This document shows positions 57,826 through 64,000 of a DNA stretch of 64,000 bases, one piece after another (within the stretch, counting starts at the first letter, position 1; every line of letters starts with the position of its first letter). The stretch is from Brassica napus (Eukaryota > Streptophyta > Magnoliopsida > Brassicales > Brassicaceae): positions 29,270,770 to 29,334,769 of the forward strand of contig NC_063452.1 of the NCBI RefSeq assembly GCF_020379485.1, read 5' to 3'. Position numbers and translations under genes: made by a program. The notes beneath the pieces are model-generated. The model was not told the origin of the DNA and did not search any database. It saw only the letters and a list, made by a program, of their open reading frames with translations.

Positions 57826-58439
57826 CAGAATACTAGGCCCGGGACGGATTGGATATCCGGGCAATTTTAAGATATCCGGATCCGGATCCTTATCCGGCGG
57901 ATCCATAATTTTATTATCTTTATCCGGATCTGGGGTTCTCGGATATCCGGGTATCGGATATCCTTGTAAAAATTGTAATATCCGGCGGATATCCGGATCC
58001 GGAATATAAATAAAAAATAATATTAATATATATATAATATTAACAATAATTTAAAAATAAAAATATATATAATGTTTTTAATTATTTCTATGTATAATAT
58101 TACAAAATTTACCTAAAATTTATATATACTATTATAAAAATGAAAATATATTAAATAAAATTAATTTTTATATATAAGTATTACTATTTTTGAAATATTT
58201 ATTAATAAAACTTACGGATCCAGATATCCGGACTAAAATATTAAGATATCCGGATCCGGATCCGGCTTTGACGGATCCAACATTTTACTATCCGGATCCA
58301 GATTCGGCCCTTCCGGATATCCGGATTTTCGGATCGGATCCGGATCAAATCTCGGATCGAATCCAGATCTCGGATAAAAGTCTCAGGCCTACAGAATACC
58401 GACCATCAATTACTGGATAGAAGAGTACATTATAATCTA
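57764..58439. repeat. Direct repeat of about 63 bp, second copy split by the MITE
   Basis: TCAGAATACCGCCCATCAA continuing to GTACATTGTAATCTA at 57764-57816 recurs with two changes. The second copy begins before the MITE (AATAAGTCAGAATAC, 57819-57833) and resumes after it (CAGAATACCGACCATCAA to GTACATTATAATCTA, to 58439). Removing the MITE and one TSD restores two tandem copies. Confidence 0.75.
57834..58391. mobile_element. hAT-type MITE with GGATATCCGGATCC arrays (558 bp)
   Basis: Ends TAGGCCCGGGAC and GTCTCAGGCCTA form terminal inverted repeats; the 8-bp TSD CAGAATAC is at 57826-57833 and 58392-58399. Both arms contain clustered GATATCCGG and GGATCCGG words facing the AT-rich middle, the same architecture as the MITE at 12656 but with a different word. 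No transposase. Confidence 0.9.
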
Positions 58440-61400
58440 CTAGGGCGGGTCCGCGCTACGCGCGGGATTTGACGGATTGGTTTTTATAAAAGATAAAATT
58501 TTGTGTAACTTTTCTTTTATTTTAGATTAGGTGTGAGTATGATTATGTTGTCTACACTAAATTTCAATTATATAACTAATAATGACTGAATTTCTAGTAT
58601 TGTTGTTGTTTTAATTTAGAATTGTAAAATTTTATAGTATTTTAAGTATTATACCATTATAAAATACATAAATCAATCAATTTTGATCCAAAGAGAATGA
58701 GATCAATTTTTTAAATACCATTGTATCTTTTTTTGAAGGTTTATAAAATAGTGGAGAGTGAGAATTTAATTTAGAGAAACTCTCTGTCCAAGTTATTATA
58801 GCTGTTTTGGACGATGTTAGTAACTACTATTATTAACAATTGTTGCTATTTATATTACAATGGATTATTATGGTTACTTTATATATTGTTACAGAATTAA
58901 TTATTTTGGATAGTTGACTAAAGAAGTGAATTTTTTGGCCTTTTTGTTTCTTTTGTGTGATGTTTTGGTTATATTTGCTTATATATTAAGTAATTAATTG
59001 TACTAATAAGTTTATTTATACGTCAAAAATGAATAAATTATAAATAAAAAGAAAAGGCAAAAAGGTGACAAATGTTTAAATGGACAAACTGAGCGTAAAA
59101 GTTATTCAAATTTTAAACACATAATAAATCTTCATTTTAATTTAGAAATATATATTCACTCGTATGTTGTTAATTAAAAGATACATGAGTTTTTTTTCCT
59201 TTTTGGTTGTAACATAAAATTTTGTGATTTAGAATAAACGTAAGTGTGTTTGAGGATAACATGGAAAGATTTCAATTTCCATTAATCAATAATCTGTCCA
59301 ATTTTGTAAATGTTGTTACGTCTAATGCAAGCATCTGCTATGTTCTATATATTTCATATATTTTTCTAGAAGTGTTACATGTATTTTGCAATATTTTGTA
59401 TTAATCTTTAGTGTTTCAAAAGACTTTGTGATAATTAGATGTTATGTTTTTACATTGTGGAAAGAGATAGATATGAAAATTGGATAGTAATATCACATTT
59501 AACTCATAATTATCTTTTCAAAACTGAAATGTGAATTTGTTTTGTTAATTTGAATCTCTAATGGATCATAACCAAAGGAATATTATTTAAAAATATAATT
59601 ACATAGATATAAGTGATCTATTATGCTTTAATATTAGTGCAATAGATGCTTTATAATCTTAGACCAAAGAATATAAAGCAAACTTTGCGTATTTTGGAAG
59701 AATGTTATTTACAAAAACATATATAAATTATTTAAAATTGACCATTTGGGCAGAACATATTTACAAATGTTTATTTTAATCTTTTATAAATGTATACTAA
59801 TGTATTTTCGCATATGCACCCAGAAAAAAAGTCCTACACAAATTCATTAATTATTTAACTTTTGTCATATTTGAAAGATGAAATACACCTTATTTTGGAA
59901 GATTTTGGTAACAAAAATATTTTTTTTTTACTTGACTAATACAATTATTTAAAAAAATAAACCATGTTTATATATAATTTTATTATGTTGGCTTATGAAT
60001 ATTTTATTATGTTTAGAAATATATAACTTTGATTCAGAACTACAAAAAGCTACTTTTGTAAGTCTCATGTTACGTGCTATTTAATACAGTTGAAGGTCAA
60101 TTTAAATATGTTTTTAAATACATTGTGAATCTTTTGTTGTTCCATAAGAAATTTGCTGCACTATAATTTGTACAAAATCAGAAGCACACCAACTAAATGA
60201 AAACAAACCAACTACATCGTAATTTACTTGTCTTCCTTGTGGTAAAGAGCATCACAAAGCTTGCAACTTAGAGTTGTAAGATTCTTATAGTTTTAAGTCA
60301 TTTTGTCCTCTGCCAATCTCAACATTTGCTTGCAACTTGTTTTTTGTTGACGGCTTTAGTATCATCTTCGTTTAATAGATCCAACTGATCTTTATGATGA
60401 ACAAACCCAAATCTGTGGATATGTCGTCTAAAACCAATCCAAATGGTGACTGCAGCTGATACTTTTTTCAGCACTGAATCTGCCATTTACTTAATTCTTC
60501 TTCTTTAATACTTTTTCAAGTGATTCAACTGCTTAAGGTAAAGAACATCACAAAGCTGCCACTGGAACAATCTTAGGAACTAGTTCCTTCTTAGTAGGCT
60601 TCTGATGAAGAAAAAAATCTGAGGAAGTGACTCATATTTTACCAAACAAAACAAAATCGACATAGTTCTGGCAAACAATCGCATGAACAATCGCAGGAAC
60701 TGGTGCATTCTTCAGGATCTCTTCTGAGACAAATTAACTCTTGACCGGTGCAAACCAAGCAAGGAATTTGCCCTTAATTCCAAAAAGTATTATTCACGGT
60801 TAGCCAATTCCATTTTATACCATTTGAGACTATCACCTTCGAGGCTCAACAATACCAGCGTAAATTTGCCTCTTATGTGGATTAAGCAATTCAAAATCGG
60901 CTTCTACACTTGAGAGCCACACGTACGGATTAACTCTATCAAATTCATACAGCTCTCAAATAAGAAAATTCCTATCACCGTCATCATTTTTCGATTCGCC
61001 AAACCTTAACGCAATCTATCAAATTCAGACACCTCTACTTGCTCAAATAAGCAAATCCCTATGACCAACATCATTTTTTTGATTCGCTAATCCCTAACGC
61101 GATTTCACTACGGCAAGGTTCCAAACGAAAATTGGGTACCTGATTTTGTGAAATTCATGTGCATCCAACTGGCCAGTATCATCGGAAATCCATCAACACC
61201 GCAAGCTTTCAGCAGAAACAAACGTTGGAGTCTCCAAGCGTTATGATTTTGACAGATTGATGCTGACCTATTTATAGTCAAGATTCACAATAGAAGTAAT
61301 AGATGCATTGATTGACAGATCGTGTGAAGAGTGGGAGCTGTTGTTAATGAGAGCGTTAAAGAAGACCCTTAGAATCAACAAACTTGTGTAACGTCCCAGA

Positions 61401-61639
61401 TTGCACTTTGCGGGCGATGACCTTTGACCTGTTACATCGAAGTCTCCACGGAAAAAGAAGCTTTGCTTAAGAGATGGGAGTTCAATAACCCATTCACACG
61501 AGGCCCGATCAGAACACTGATGAAACCCATAAAAAACAAATGTAAACTTAAGTTACGAAACACAAAATGAATAGCACACGTGTCAGAACCTCATGAAACT
61601 AATTGATAAAGTGAGTAAATTCTATTATATATATAGAGA
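58440..61639 (-). mobile_element. Non-autonomous Helitron (3.2 kb)
   Basis: On the minus strand the 3' end is a hairpin CCGCGC-GTA-GCGCGG (58465-58451), then ACCCGCC and CTAG (58443-58440), followed by T. The candidate 5' end is TCTCTATATATATAATAG at 61639, preceded by A. So the element sits between A (58439) and T (61640), as Helitrons do. No Rep/helicase frame is visible. The 5' boundary is less certain than the 3' one. The less AT-rich part, 60180-61460, may be captured host DNA, but I could not identify it. Confidence 0.6.
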
Positions 61640-62465
61640 TATAGATAGATAATAATAAAGTAGAAGAAAAATTCTCCATAATGCACCACCTCATCCTTCA
61701 TATCCTCTTTTTTCAACACGTGTCGAGCAGAGAGACAACTTCTTATTCTTTCTGAATATGTTCGTTTAGTGCAAAACATTGATAGCCTTTAGTTATTTTT
61801 GGGTCATTCCTACTTTCATAACGGTGGTCCGCTTTAGATTAGTTTTGTCTTCTCCTTCCTCTTCGACCCCATAACCCTATCATTTGCCATGGTCTCCGAT
61901 TAGATTTTCTGTAACGTTTTCTCTTTTTCAAAAACACCTGCTTTAATTCAGTCATTAAACTCCAGCTCACCTCTCCTCCCACTTCGCCTCATTTATTCAG
62001 GTTCACGAACGTTTTCTGTAACATATACGAGCTCGACCTATAAATAAGTCTTATGGAATCGATGAAGACCTACACCTTACAGATATATTACAGCCTAACC
62101 ATCTCACACATCACCATTATCGGCTTTACTCATTCCAAAAAGTGTTTCCCTGACCGTTTCTTAATGTTTGTTTGCTCTTATGGTGCATCTAAATCTGAAC
62201 ATAGCAGATTATTATTAAAAAAAAAACTAGTTTCAAGTTCAAATTTGTTTATCTTTGAGAATTGACTTAAGAGATTAACCTTACGCTCCATTATACCAAT
62301 GGTAAAAATTCTCTTATAATAGGAAAAATAAACCTATTATACGAATGCCACCGTTGGAACATTGCCTCATCTCTAAAAACAGTTTCAAGGAGAAATATCC
62401 CAAAAACTCGCGGCCAAAAAATGACAACAACAAAGGTAGCTATTGTGAGAAGCAGTTGAATCTGA
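61640..62465. other. Promoter-like intergenic region
   Basis: The stretch includes CACGTG-like boxes (AACACGTGTCGAG near 61717) and a good TATA box CCTATAAATAAG near 62037-62049, just before ATG 62053. That ATG opens a 70-codon frame (MESMKTYTLQIYYSL) to 62265 without a recognisable domain. It could be the 5' end of a truncated gene or chance. It ends at the GA-rich array. Confidence 0.3.
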
Positions 62466-63880
<1,415 letters not shown>

Positions 63881-64000
63881 GACGAGAGAAAGATGGAGAC
63901 AGTGGCGGATCCAAAAAATTTACCGGTGTCATAAATTAATTAATTTATTTGGAATTAAATATTATTAAAATATTTATAATATTTTGTATGATATCTTACA

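Overview
This window is intergenic, transposon-dense plant DNA. The kinds of repeats present, an SCR/defensin-like peptide gene and a MAP-kinase exon that looks like Arabidopsis MPK10 suggest Brassicaceae, most likely Brassica or a close relative. Almost every long reading frame belongs to a transposable element. Most are broken by stops or frameshifts and nested in one another. I could fix many boundaries by eye because target-site duplications (TSDs) survive.

Layout: (a) 0.36-1.47 kb, a Mutator-like element with a captured, apparently spliced gene piece. (b) 1.95-2.46 kb, a short Helitron. (c) 3.89-4.32 kb, minus strand: a two-exon gene for a secreted eight-cysteine peptide. It is the only intact-looking host gene and is hidden from ORF calling by its intron. 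(d) 5.47-11.68 kb, Copia element 1 carrying a solo Athila-like LTR (TSD GTGCT). (e) 12.23-21.58 kb, a LINE defined by a 12-bp TSD. It is broken by a hAT MITE and by two different Ty3/gypsy fragments in opposite orientation. (f) 21.6-31 kb, remnants of host exons on the minus strand, including the last exon of a MAP kinase split by an 8.0-kb LTR element (TSD CTTCC). (g) 31.75-36.8 kb, nested and segmentally duplicated copies of the Mutator-like family. (h) 36.7-38.7 kb, a LINE 3' end split by a solo LTR (TSD GTCCA). (i) 38.73-57.05 kb, a three-level nest. Copia element 2 (TSD GAGTT) contains an Athila-like element with a tRNA-Asp primer site (TSD CTGGA). That in turn contains a young Tat-like element (TSD GTATT, near-equal LTRs) and a solo LTR. 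(j) 57.8-61.6 kb, a hAT MITE (8-bp TSD) and a Helitron. (k) 62.47-63.88 kb, a 1.4-kb GA/GC-rich hierarchical tandem repeat.

How the parts work together: the LTR elements contribute promoters, primer-binding sites and polypurine tracts. Copia gag/pol remnants could once have been self-sufficient. The Athila-like, Tat-like and 8-kb elements here lack recognisable pol and would depend on enzymes supplied in trans. No operon-like host organisation is visible. The peptide gene is the best candidate for a functional, possibly overlooked locus. The palindrome arrays in one LTR family and the spliced antisense gene inside the Tat-like element are the most unusual transposon features.
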